Of a stretch of 64,000 nt of DNA, positions 34,986 through 47,071 are shown piece after piece. The notes under the pieces are model-generated. The model had not been told where the DNA came from. It did not search any database and saw nothing but the letters and a program-made list of their open reading frames with translations. Made by a program: the position numbers and the translations under genes. The DNA is from Pterobdella sp. o SKG-2022 (Eukaryota; Annelida; Clitellata; Hirudinida; Piscicolidae). The DNA lies in assembly GCA_964035795.1 (NCBI GenBank), contig OZ038321.1:5818996-5882995 (forward strand), read 5' to 3'. The stretch's first letter is position 1. Each line of letters begins with the position of its first letter.

Positions 34986-37900
34986 CATCATAACTTTTGA
35001 TCAAATATAAAGAAAGCTAGTAAGGCAGAGATTAGGGTTTAAGTGGTTTGATGAAATTTCGAGTATCTTCTAAGACGGGAGATTTTGTAAAGAGAAACTA
35101 TTACTTTCCTCCATATATCTGCATAAATATCATCACATTTATCTAAACAATACGTTGGTGATGAAGATACTTTTTCAACATATAACTTCATAGGAAACTT
35201 GGAAAATGATTTATTAAAAGATACCACATCAATAATTTAAGTTCTTTATTGGTTTCTTTCTTTAATTGTCTTCATTACTCCGCAATGGTTGTCTAATAAA
35301 ATAGCAGTAGCATGCATTTGTAGGACTTGATACTGTTGCAAAGCAGATGGAAATCTGTGAATTTTAAATAACTTCGTTGTTTTTGCATTTTTGGTTTACT
35401 ATTGGAAAGATTTTTATTAATTAACAAGACTTTTGGTTGCATCATTTCTTGAGATATTTAGACAAAAACTACTGTTTAACTTTTACTCAGATGTTTTGGA
35501 TTCAAAAGGCTAAAAAAAACACAATAAAAATCCTTCGCCAATTGATCAATAAATATAGAAAAAGTACACAATTGAATTTTTATTTTCGATTTTCTTTTAT
35601 GTTAAAAGTCCCAATAAAATCTGTAATAGAGCAAAAATTTATCAATCAAAGCTAATCAATTATTGATATTATTAGTTCGGTATACAATTTATGTTTATAA
35701 TCCGCAGCTTCCAAAGATCCCATATACTTTTTTATAATAATTTTATCTTTTTTAATCGTTGAGCTTAAAATTTTTCACTCTGAAGTTTTCATATTGCATT
35801 TTAATTGAATTTCTCCACAATTTTATTCTCCATAATTAAAGTTTAGTTCTTAAATTTAAAACTTTCATTATTTTCAAGCATTTAATGCTACTTTTATTTA
35901 TTTGGGTTTTTTATAACTACATCACACCTACCCCATAAAACAAAACGGGCCTTATGTTCAAAAAGCCATTATACTCGTTTCCATAAATTTTAGACCTCCC
36001 AACACAAATCAATCCTTGAATCTTTTGTACTGGATTCTTTTGAATTTCCACGAATGCTTCTTACATCATAATCCGTTTTGCTTGTCTTTTAAAGCATTTC
36101 TTGGGCTCTGAGTCGATAAAACCAAGCGTATTCTACTAATCAAACTTTCATTATCTTTTTTATAATCCTTCTTTTTCCGTCGAATCATTCTAAATTTATT
36201 CATTGGGGGTTTGTGTGGATAGACGATTTTGGTACTTCTGTAGTTTTTCAATTAAAATTAATAGATTTTTAGCGCAGTCATTTGAGGTTTCTACGCTGCA
36301 GCATTATGCAGGTTTTGATGTTCAAAATCAAATGGTTTATTTTCCTAAGTATCATTCAAACAAAAATGATGATTAGTCATGAATGAAACGCGTTCGGAAT
36401 GTCAAGTAGAACGTTAAAGATGAAGAAATATTACCTTTACCTCTGAAATAGGAATGTTTAATGAAGATATACAAATGAAAAAAACGTTCAAAGTTTTTTA
36501 AAAGTATCTTTTATTTCATCGATGTTATACATATTTCAAGATACCAATGAAAAATATTTATAAAATCCAAAAAAATAATCTTATTTGTATTAAAATAACT
36601 TTAAATTGGTATGAAACAGCGATTCTTTCACATCGCCTGCTCATCCACCGTTAGATTCACATGGATTTGAGCGAAGGGAAACTAATTACCAAATATTCTT
36701 GTATCTATTTACAAATTATACTCTTTCTACATGATGTAATTTTCACAAATCAATTAAATTCAAACTAAATTTATTTTAATTTTTATTTAAAACCGTTAAA
36801 AGTTGAAACGTGATGCAGAAGCTATCGATGAAACATTTAACCTCTGAATTGAAAACCTTCAGCTACTTCAAATCTAAAAAAGTGAGCTATTCAACAAGTT
36901 ACAATCAAAATGAACAATTTAAAAAGTCTATATTCAATCCTAAACACGAAGAAATAATGAAAACAAATTTGATCAAGATATAATTTCTACATAAATCATA
37001 ACTTTGATAAAACGTGTAAATTTGTGTCGTTTAAAAAACTATAATTATGTTGAAATTATTTTTAAACAGCTTCGAAACAATTTTGTTTGAATCTTCAAAA
37101 ACAAGTTTAAAATAATGATATTAAAATGCTTCATAAAACGCGGATAAACTGTCAAACGATCAGAAGAATTAGTTGAACTCGACTTCAAAAATCCAAAATT
37201 TTCAACCAAGTTTCTCAACATTTCAAAATTGTCAGGCTGTGGCGGTAATAAAAAACAATAATAAAAAAATAAAAAAGATTAATGATAATAAATAAAATAT
37301 ATATATGAGTTTATTATATTAATAATAACAATGATAATAATATTAAATTAGTAAAAAGTTTAATGAAAATTTAAAATTAGTTTATAACTTCGAGGTAATA
37401 TAAAGATGAATGAACAAAAACGATTATTCAAAAACAAAAAAAAGTGAAAAATTGAAATGAAAGATAACTAAATGATATAATCAGTTGGTGGAGAACTTAC
37501 TTTAATTTAAATCTGAAGTATATTCTAAATTTTTTTAAGCAAAACCAAGTATTATAAAAAAAGAATTATTTCCACAAAAAACTTTACCAAATACAGTTAA
37601 ACTCATCATTAATTGAATGCTTTGTCATTGAGATTTGTATGCATTCAGTGTTCTGAATCTTCCTCAAATATGCCGTGTTTAATCAAATATATATGATTAA
37701 CACAGAACAATTTTGGAAATATTCAATAGAGATATTCTTGGAAGATTGGAATTAACCTAAACTTTTTGAGATAATATGCATATTATTGAATTAAGGAAAC
37801 TAATAAAAAATTGGTTTATAAATAAATAAATTAAATAACAACTTAATTAATAAATGGGAATAATTAAAAAATAACTTGACCATATATTATTAAAATACAA

Positions 37901-38109
37901 ACCTTAAAGATTAATGATTTTATAACATCATTTAATGGATAATAAAAAATCAATATAAATTTAATAAATAACAATAATAATAAGACAATATGAATATAAT
38001 AATAATAATTTTAATTCACATGGCGATTATGAAAACAACTATCAGATATTAAAAAAGCCTATGTAAATCAAATGAAATAAATAGTTATCGAAAACCCATA
38101 CAGAACATA

Positions 38110-38225
38110 TGAATCTGTATTAAAGCCTAGGCTGGTAGAGTTTAAAGTTGATGAATCGATCAGACGATGGCTCAAACAGGTCGGCATATTTCTGCCTTTA
38201 TTGGGAGACCCAGGCTGTATAGGAT
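38110..38225. repeat. GC-richer patch, probable transposon remnant
   Basis: Contains AAAGCCTAGGCTGGTAGAG, GGCTCAAACAGGTCGGCAT and TTTATTGGGAGACCCAGGC within very AT-rich DNA. No reading frame or RNA polymerase III boxes were recognised. Unidentified. Confidence 0.35.
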
Positions 38226-40158
38226 TTAATAGTCGATTGATATAAAAATAATATCAATAATAATATAAAAAAAATCAATGTCATAATAAGACAAGAATAA
38301 TAATAAAAATAATAAACTGTCGCATTGGTTTTATTAGAATTTTATAAGTTGCAAATTCAAAATAGATTGAAAGGTCTTCAAAATAAAAACAAAATTAAAA
38401 AAGAAAATGAACACAAAATTTAAAAAAATTAAATAATTTTCAGAATTAATAATATTAATACTAATGAGATTAATATGAATATTATATAAAGAATTCTATC
38501 ACAACAACCTTCAACCCACGGCTTCTTTAAAATTCACAATGTAAATTTGACGTTGAAATAGTGGTACTTGGTGCGGCATTAATGAGGTGAATAATATCTC
38601 TAATGATCGTTCAATATTAAGGTGGTTTACAACGAGAAATGAGGATGCCAACTTAAGTTATAGTGCTAATTTATGGAGAGTAGTGAAAAGTTTCTTTAAG
38701 TTTTAACGTTTTTGTTTCGTATGGATACACTTGAGTTGGAATTCATTTGAATGGTCCATTTTACAGAATTCTGATAGTAAAAAATCTTTAAAAATTTGGA
38801 TTCAATTCAAAAAAGTCCATTGTGTGAAAGTAATTAAATGAATCTCGTTGAGACTAAATTTAATAATTCAGCATCAATTTGTATTTGAAATCATTTGAAT
38901 AATCAAATATAGAATCAAAAAAGAAAGATAAAATTCAATATGGAAAAATTGGAGAAAATCAAGGAAAAGCAGATAAAAAAGTGAATGTTAATCAATATAA
39001 GAGTCATGTATCTATGATAGAATTATTAATTGAAGAAATAATTAAGTTAGAAAAAAGATAAGAGAAAATTTTTGAGAAAATAAAAATAATGTCGGAGACT
39101 CGTAACACGATTTATCGGGGGTTGACGTAATGAAAAATTATATTAAAAAACAAGAAAAATAAGTTATATAACGAGAAGACCTTTAGTGAATAGAAAATTA
39201 TTTCTTTAAGAAAAAAATGTTAAAAATTTTAGAAAAATGTTTGATAAAAGAAATAAGAAGTCCTTATAAATGATAGACTTTTATTTATAAAAATATTCAA
39301 AAGATATTCAAACGAATAAATGATATTAATCTCTGTGGAACCATTTCAAAAAACGAATGACGAATTAGATTTTGGTGTAACTAAAAATCACAAAACTGGA
39401 GACCATTTCTTATCGCTAATATATCTTATAAACGTACCAACATACATGATTTCTATTTGATGTGAGATTGTGTTTGCTTGCCTGAGGCGTGTGCGTAATT
39501 TTGTATGACTCTTAATTTCTCAACTTGCTAACTGTTTTATAGCCAAAAATTTTTTGTTTTGGTTGTCTATCTATTTGTTTATCTATCTGTCTCCCTATCG
39601 TAGCATCATTCGAGTGTTTCATGTCCACAAACTAACATCAAACCTTCATTCCAAACATTTTCCATATATTAGAAATATCGCTGTAAGCTTACACTTTTAT
39701 ATCGAGTTTTTTTTGTGCAAGTTTTTGTAAAAACTATTTCATTACATTTATCTCAATCACTAGCTTTGTTCAACGCTATCAGAAAAGTGCCCTAGCTTTG
39801 AGATTCCTTCAATTATTTCAATTTTTTACCTATCAAAGTTTCTCTAGTATAAGAACAATGTAATGAACAACTGAAGTATGGTTTAGATCAGCAAACAACA
39901 GCATCACCAGTCTAGGAACCCTTAAAATCAAAACTAATCAAGCAGTCGTTATATTGTTTCCTACATTGACAAACAGTATTTGAACTTATTTTTATCAAAT
40001 TATAATTAATATTCAAAAATTAATTCAACTTGCATCACGTTTTAGTTATTAAATCTATTATCTATATTAATATCTGGAATGAAAACTTCATGCCAAATAA
40101 ACTCTCCTTCTTGCCAGTTTATTCCATGGCAGGATAAAGTTTATGACATCATCCTGGG

Positions 40159-40166
40159 TGACGTCA
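40159..40166. promoter_or_regulatory. Isolated CRE palindrome TGACGTCA
   Basis: A perfect CREB/ATF-type site in the context GGGTGACGTCACG. It may be a promoter or enhancer element, but no adjacent exon was found. Confidence 0.25.
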
Positions 40167-40852
40167 CGTTATTTTGAAGTTCAAACAGTGAAATTAAGAA
40201 TTATTGAATGAAGGATTATAATAAAATTAATTGATGATGTGGATGAATCATGAATAATAGTGAGAAAATTTTGATCAATAAAAATATTAATTGAAAAAAT
40301 AAACTAAACGAAAAGTGACGAAAGTTAAAATAGATTTATTTGAACTACAATTCTCATTAGTCATCGAAGCCATAACCAAAAATTCATATATGTTTACTAA
40401 TAATAAAATTGAAATAATGATAAGAATGGATTTAATATTCACAATAATAATATCAGAAGACTGATTAAGGGTCGACTTACATACATACATAGGAGTAATA
40501 CAAAACATAAGTAATATTATTTATAATGATAAACATAATGAACGTATATATGCTTCAATCGCCTATCATAACACTATAAGCGTTCAAAGATAAAACTATC
40601 TGTAGTTTGGAAAAACAATTTGTATCATAATAGATATATTCCTTGTAAAAGCGAAGAAAATGCTATTAAGGAAATGGGCTTTTGTTAGAAAAAACTGAAG
40701 TACCAAAAAAATGAAAAGAAAAATCTTTAAAAAATTATCATGAAAAATGAAATAAATTTCTAAAAACACCGAAATATTTATTGATTGAAAACTAAAGATA
40801 TTTCTCAAGTCGAGTTCACAGCATTGAAGCATTTAAATAATAATAATATTAC

Positions 40853-40950
<98 letters not shown>
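40853..40950. repeat. (ATT)n array
   Basis: About 32 units, almost perfect. Preceded by a few AAT units, so the left edge is partly self-complementary. Confidence 0.95.
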
Positions 40951-41273
40951 GGTTTGTTAAAGATTTCATATATGTTTTTTTTTCCAACAAATTTCAAGGC
41001 ATGCTAATGTTTTATACAAAGTTCAACTTATAACGAACTCGAGCTTCCATTTTTAATTGAATGTATTCATTTTTATGTCTATTTGAGATGAATGAATGAA
41101 TCTTATGTAATTATTGGAGAAGTTTATAAGCATTCCTCAATGCTTTAAGCTTGGACCATGTAAAACATTGTGTAGCTAAAAACCAATTGATTCTTTTGAA
41201 AATATTAATTAATGAAAAGTTCAAAAAATTTTGAGAGACAAAATAAAATGAAATAAATTAAAAACGTTACATT

Positions 41274-41350
41274 GTTATCGAAAAGCTTCGTACTTTACAA
41301 TAAAAACTATAAGTGTTCAAAAATCTCTTCATCTTACTTTGGATTGACCA
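41274..41350 (+). repeat. Short dispersed repeat, copy 2 (GAAAAGCTT family)
   Basis: Aligns to 7386-7460 through GAAAAGCTTCGTACTT, AAAACTAT and AGTGTTCA. Preceded by ACGTTACATTGTTATC, which resembles the inner loop start of the hairpin at 13691. Confidence 0.45.
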
Positions 41351-41774
41351 TTCTTTTATTACTTTATTAAATTCAGTTAGGCTATATATATACTTGAGTG
41401 AAATCAAATAATATTAAAACCAACGCTCATGATTATAATACCGAAAAAATTGATATCAAAAACTAAGATTTGCAGAACAATTCCAATCAACTTACACATA
41501 AACAACAATGGCAATAAAAACAACAACAAACAAATAAAACAAAAATAACTTGAATAATAGAAAAAAAACAAAAAAAACAGTAAAAAATCTGTACAAAACA
41601 AAGCGAAGAGAAGAAAGGTCGGCTTTAACGTCACATTGTCGTGTGTTTGCAGTGTTTGTTTGCAACAGTGTTGAATAAGAAGCGAGCTGGATTGAAATTT
41701 TTACTAAAATCATATGTGCTGTTTGAAACCACTGATAGGATTGAATTCAATAACTATAAATCTTACACTAACTA

Positions 41775-41847
41775 CTGACGACTCGGGATTGAAGCCAGTA
41801 CCTCCGGATAATTAGTCTTATGCTCTAACACTTGAGCTATACGGGCC
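41775..41847 (-). repeat. tRNA-Ile-like relic or SINE head
   Basis: Minus strand starts GGCCCGTATAGCTCAAGTG, then TTAGAGC (A box) and TGGCTTCAATCCCGA (B box), over 73 bases. This resembles tRNA-Ile (AAT at the anticodon position), but the acceptor stem (GGCCCGT against the 3' end) and the anticodon stem do not pair. It is therefore a pseudogene or SINE head and not a working tRNA. Confidence 0.5.
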
Positions 41848-44728
41848 ATATAATAAGTAGAATTGCATTATGGAATATTTATTGCACTGCCTTAAAAATA
41901 CTCCGTTTTTACTTTTTTGAAGGTGGGTGAATGCAGTTTAATGCGTGTGTGTAAGGTCTGTGTTGGACTATGAAGTGTGTGTGGTCGCATTTGTACGTTA
42001 GATTTGTGTTGTATTTAGTTAAGCCTTAGCTTTTTGTAGTTACATATTCAAAATTTCAATTACCACAACTTATGCCAACAAAATCACTTTTGGTAACTTC
42101 TCGATACAAACACGAATAAGCTTATGCAGAAGTAAATTAATTGAAATTTTTCAAAAAATAAAATTAAATGTTTATATAGTGAAATTATTATAAAGTAATT
42201 AGCAGTGGCACAATAAAGCTGAAAAGTGTGGAGTTTGGCATCTGACTTCGAGGACAAATGAGATCACAATGGTGAAACCTAAAAAAACTAAAAATATTTC
42301 TGGACTCGGAAGTAAAAAAGAAAATTAATAAAAACTGATTTTAAATGTTGAAGTTTCAAAAATTTTTCTCATTTATTTTAGAAAAGTGATTTACCGTTAT
42401 TGTCAAAAGTTTTAAAAGCAGCCATAATATAAAATCTCAAATATTTTTAATCATTCAATGCCAAAATAAATCATAAAAAACTATCAAAAAATTTCGATAA
42501 ATTTCCAAATGAAAAAAATCTTAAATATTAAACTAAAGAAAAAGTAAAAAGCTTCAGAATAACTCAGAGATACATTCATACAACGTCTCACAAGAGACTG
42601 ATAACAGTTATTTCACATTCAAAACGAAAGAATTCAAAACTTGAGTGTATTGATAAAGCTTGCAATCATTTCTTAAATATAATCTTTGTAGATAAAAATA
42701 GTTCGAACCCACCTGTTAATCCTCGTTCCCATGCGATTAAAATTTATACCAGCCATCATAACAATAGTAATATCTTCTATATGATAGTAATTCCCCATCA
42801 CAAGAATCAAGTGAGTTTTGACGTTATGATGACCCACACAAGCACCATATTGGCGGTATAAGCTTTTCTCATGAATAACACATTTTGTTTTAATGCAAGT
42901 GCCGATATATTATTCATATGAATATATTATTTCAAAATAAAACAGTAATTTTTTCTTACGTTTTATTATGTTACGAAGCATTTGGAATTCTAAGAAAGCA
43001 TCATTGAGTTTGTTTTTGTTATAATATTTGTGGCAGTTAATCTTTTTCAATTTTTTAAATGCAGTTACTATTTGTATTCTATTATTGTATCAAGAGATTT
43101 CATTGTACAAAAAAAGAACAGTGACTAAATAAACTTAATTAATGACTGAAACTTCAATAAATTAAAAGAATTTAATTAATGATTAAAAGGAAAAATAATT
43201 AAATGGATTTAATAAAATATTTAAATAACTAGTAAATATATAAATAGATAATTATTAACAAAATTGATAGTTAAATAATGACTAATAAAAGAACTAATCA
43301 ATCAAATGCACTGAAAAAATTCAATTTTTATTGTTACTTCTAAATATAAAACAAATTAAAAAGTGAAAAATGCAAACTTTTCGCAAGACATCGAAAAAAC
43401 TGTGGATATGACATCACACGAGGCATAATACAGAATCCATAAGCAAAACTAACGATATTTCGAACATGCTAGGTTCAAAAGTCTTTTTGATGTTCAGAAA
43501 ATTATAATAAAATACATATAAGAAGTGAGCTTAAACTGGCGTAGCTGAGAACTTCTAAGTGATAATCATCAACATTAATTGAAGGTGGCTTATGAAAGAC
43601 TTGATTTTAAAATGTTAGCAGTTTTTTGCGTTTTAATCAAGGTGTTGCAGCGTTTCAATTGTCCCATCGATTGAACTGCTTCCATTATGAGGTTTTATAT
43701 ACAACTGGGTTGAACGTTGTTAAAATAAAATTCGTATATTGATAATATAATATCATTTATTGTGATTAGTATTCATTATGACAAAATTCTTCGCTTAATT
43801 GAACAAAAAGCTTGAAAATGAATGTGAAAATAAAAAAAATTATGTTTTTAAATTAATGTATATTTGTCATCACTGCCTATCAAAATAACTAAATTGAAGT
43901 TAAATGGAAACTTTTAAAAGGAGAGAAAATTCACAAACACTCACTTGGTCATCTGAATATCTTCTCTGAAACATGAAGCATCCGATCTTTTATCCATCTT
44001 TCTTCCTCATCAAAACCCCCAACAATAATATCAGCTTCAGATTGAGTTTACAAAATTTTGCAAAATAAGTGGAAATAATTTAAAAGGAAATGGAATGTCT
44101 ATGAGGGAGCTTGAAAACTTTTTTGGGAAAGTTCGCTTGCATTGACTCAAGCTTGATACAAGTTGACATTTCACTATATTACCTCGTACTTCTAGTCACA
44201 TTTGTTTGACAAATCGAAAAAAAACTGAAGTAAATCACAAAAAAATAAAAAACAAAGACAAAAAAACAATAAAAGTTGAATGCCCATCATGATATTTGCA
44301 ACAAAGTACGTTATGGAAGTCACACCAGATCAACATCACAAAACACAACAAGCAATAACAAAGAAGATGATGATGGTGGTAGTGCAAGGAAATGGAGGAT
44401 GAGATGAAGTAGTTGATATAAGGCCACCCAAAGTTACATCGGTTCAACACTGTCAGGTGGGTTTTGTCGACAAGAGGTCGTATGAACTTTTCTGTCAGTA
44501 ATTTGTCTGCTTTTTCTATAACATGTTCAGTGTTGTAAGGTGGGGGCAGAGAAAGTGATGATAATGATGATGATAAAAGTCTGCATTTGATTTTCAACGT
44601 CCTTCTCACACTGTGGAAGCATTTGATCGCTCTCACCACGACTCTGTGGGTATCGTCATCATTATCATCATCTTCATCATCATCATCCTCATCATCATAA
44701 TCATCATAATAATCATCATCATCCTCAC

Positions 44729-44814
44729 CTGCATACATTCCTGTAGTCTCCTTCTAGTAGAGACATTCTCAGGTAACTTTCGTAAGCTTCTGCACATGTT
44801 CGCGATTGACTCAT
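44729..44814 (-). CDS. Candidate first coding exon, minus strand, unidentified
   Basis: From an ATG at 44814 the minus strand reads MSQSRTCAEAYESYLRMSLL followed by EGDYRNVC, then meets AG|GTGAGG, a good donor, at 44728. It lies directly downstream, in this orientation, of the CRE/ETS palindrome at 44818-44864. GC is higher than the surroundings. The intron would contain the GAT-rich run at 44640-44727. I do not recognise the protein, and no secure second exon was found, although an acceptor CCCACAG at about 44635 is in a compatible phase. Confidence 0.35.
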
Positions 44815-44817
44815 CAC

Positions 44818-44864
44818 CGGAAGTAAACAAGCCGTGACGTCACGGCTTCCTGAACAATTTCCGG
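44818..44864. promoter_or_regulatory. CRE/ETS palindromic promoter-like site
   Basis: A 20-base perfect palindrome at 44829-44848 centred on TGACGTCA (44835-44842), flanked by ETS-type CCGGAAGT on the left (44818-44825) and TTCCGG on the right (44859-44864). CRE plus ETS sites are typical of animal housekeeping promoters, often bidirectional. The site sits just upstream of a minus-strand candidate exon. Confidence 0.5.
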
Positions 44865-47055
44865 TTAAAAATACATGTGTTTCCCCATAAAAATGAATTT
44901 GGTTTTTGCTTTGTTAATTGACTTGAAAGAACCCGAATAATATTTTAGCAATATATCTTCTTTTGAAGTAAATTGCAGTGAAAATGAATGAGAAAGGCTA
45001 AATAACAGGGGTTAAGAGAAATAAATACCTGCAAAAACAAAAGAAATTACAATAATTATTTAAAAAATGAAAAATAGGTGGAAAAAAAACATGCTCACGT
45101 GACAGTTTTTTTTCAGAAATGCTTGAAGATGGCTTTGTGAATTTGAAGTATAATGAAACAGTTACAATGATCTTAGTTGACTCAATAGTTTACTCAAAAG
45201 AGCTTAATGTAAGGTTTATTAAATATTAGTCAACATGATTCTGGTATTGAATAGGTGAATAAATACAATATAGGCCATAAAATCTGCAAAAATATTTAAA
45301 AATGATGCAAAAAGAAAGGTTTTTATAAGCTTACAGTAATTTTATTCAGACCTAACTCAATAAATATTTTTTGGAAAAGTTATAAATAATATCAAATTGA
45401 AAGAGTTGCATGAGATTTGGGCTGAATATTTATTGCGGTTGTTTGCAATGTTTTCTTAGAAGTCACTATAAATTGAATGAATAACTTGAGCTGTCTTGAA
45501 GGAATTGTAGAAATTTTTGAAGAACAATTTAAGAAACAAGCCCAAAAGCTCACTGTAACGTGAGCTAAGCTTCCCTTAAGATACCACTTTTCTAAGAACA
45601 TGAATATGCCCGAGCTTGGTGCGAAAGATTTTTACATGAAAGTAGTAACTCTTCTTTTTTACATAATAATGAATGATTCAACTTTTGTAGAAGACTAGAT
45701 ACATCGAAAGTTATAGTTTTATAATGATATATGACTTGAAATTATCATATGCCTGTATTTATAATAATGTTAGCCATTTATGATGCTCAATCCCTCAAGC
45801 TTTAATGTATCTGAGCATTCTTCTATTTTTAATAGCATTTTTTTCATTTTGAATTTTTTGACTTTGAATTTAAGAATTTTTAGGCTATTATGAAATCCTA
45901 AGAAAATAATTGAATTTATATTAGCTTGTTATTGAAGATGCATCCATAGTGTATCAAGCTAATTTTTCTGTCAAGTGTGTTTCTTCAAAGTTGCCTTCTT
46001 GCATTGTTTATCCTTAGGAAATAAAACATATATAAGAGATTTTTCATAATTTCGAAAGACTTTTTATCATGATAATGGTTTTTTAAACACCAGAAATTTA
46101 ACCCTGTTTAATCTTAATGTAAAATTTCAAAAACTTATTTATTATTATGCAGTAATAAGAAAAACTATGAATTTCCTTATAACTGCTGTTTAATATTGAA
46201 TTTCCATTAGACAGCATTTTATGAATAACTACAACACATGAAAAAGTTAGTACTTTTTACAGTGTTTTCAAAGTTGAAAATATTCTATTATATCTTTGTG
46301 TATACTTTTCTTTCATTGGTGTTCCAGTTGTATTTTTAATGATGCTGCCGCAAGTTTATTGTTCCCCACACCTACATTCATTTTTATATCTTTTTCTTTG
46401 AGTTTTGAAATTTAATTTTGTTCCATTTAATTCAGATTTTATTAAAAAAAATCAAGTTCAAAAATTCTTTCAAAGAGTTCAAACGTATATTTTTAATGAG
46501 CAAAAACTGCAGTTTTCATGGAATATGAACTTCTGTCGAACTTGGTAATAAATGATATTAAAGCCAAGTAAAGAGGGCAGAATAAAGCATTGTTTTGATC
46601 TCAGTATGGCTCCTCTAATGAAATAGCTGCATAAATAGATAGAGTAATGACCATAACGCATGGCTTGGTACTAAAAATATTATTGATAATTTTTTTCCAT
46701 TAACTCGTTTTGAGTTATTTTTTTAATTATAATTTTTATAATGTGATATAATTTTTAAAAATATAAATTATGATTTTAATAGTTATTTAAAAATTTAACT
46801 CATTTTATTTATTTTTGCTCGAATGAGAGTGTTATTAGAAATTAAGGCATAGCTACGAGTTCTATGAATGAAAAAACGAAGTTACATTGAACAAACTCAT
46901 TTTTGGGGTTTAGTTTAAGTGTTGAAAAAAAGCAAACTGCAACTTTATATGTGAGAAATGTGAAAAAAATTAATTTGAAAAAAGCATTTGATGGAAAACT
47001 GTGAAATACTGTAAGATGCAAGCGCAAAGACGTGTTGGCGACATAAGATCTCAAA

Positions 47056-47071
47056 ATGGCGACGTTACCAC
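47056..47071 (+). other. Possible short first exon with YY1/Kozak-like ATG
   Basis: AAAATGGCGACG fits both a strong start-codon context and a YY1 site. Sixteen bases later comes GTGAGTAA, a consensus donor. No downstream exon could be linked, so this is only a candidate transcription start. Confidence 0.22.

Larger units (their letters stand above)
34986..40852. other. AT-rich intergenic DNA, no gene seen
   Basis: Nearly 6 kb without a supported gene. It holds a GC-richer patch at about 38110-38225 and a perfect CRE palindrome at 40159-40166, listed separately, and a few degenerate TATC units near 39570-39600. Confidence 0.55.

Noticed and set aside
42703..42715. B-box-like GTTCGAACCCACC
   Set aside because: No A box at the proper distance and no cloverleaf.
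44235..44738. 167-codon frame beginning with an Asp-rich stretch, minus strand
   Set aside because: The Asp run is a GAT microsatellite, and the rest has low-complexity H and S runs. Part of it might be a second exon of the candidate gene, but nothing supports the whole frame.
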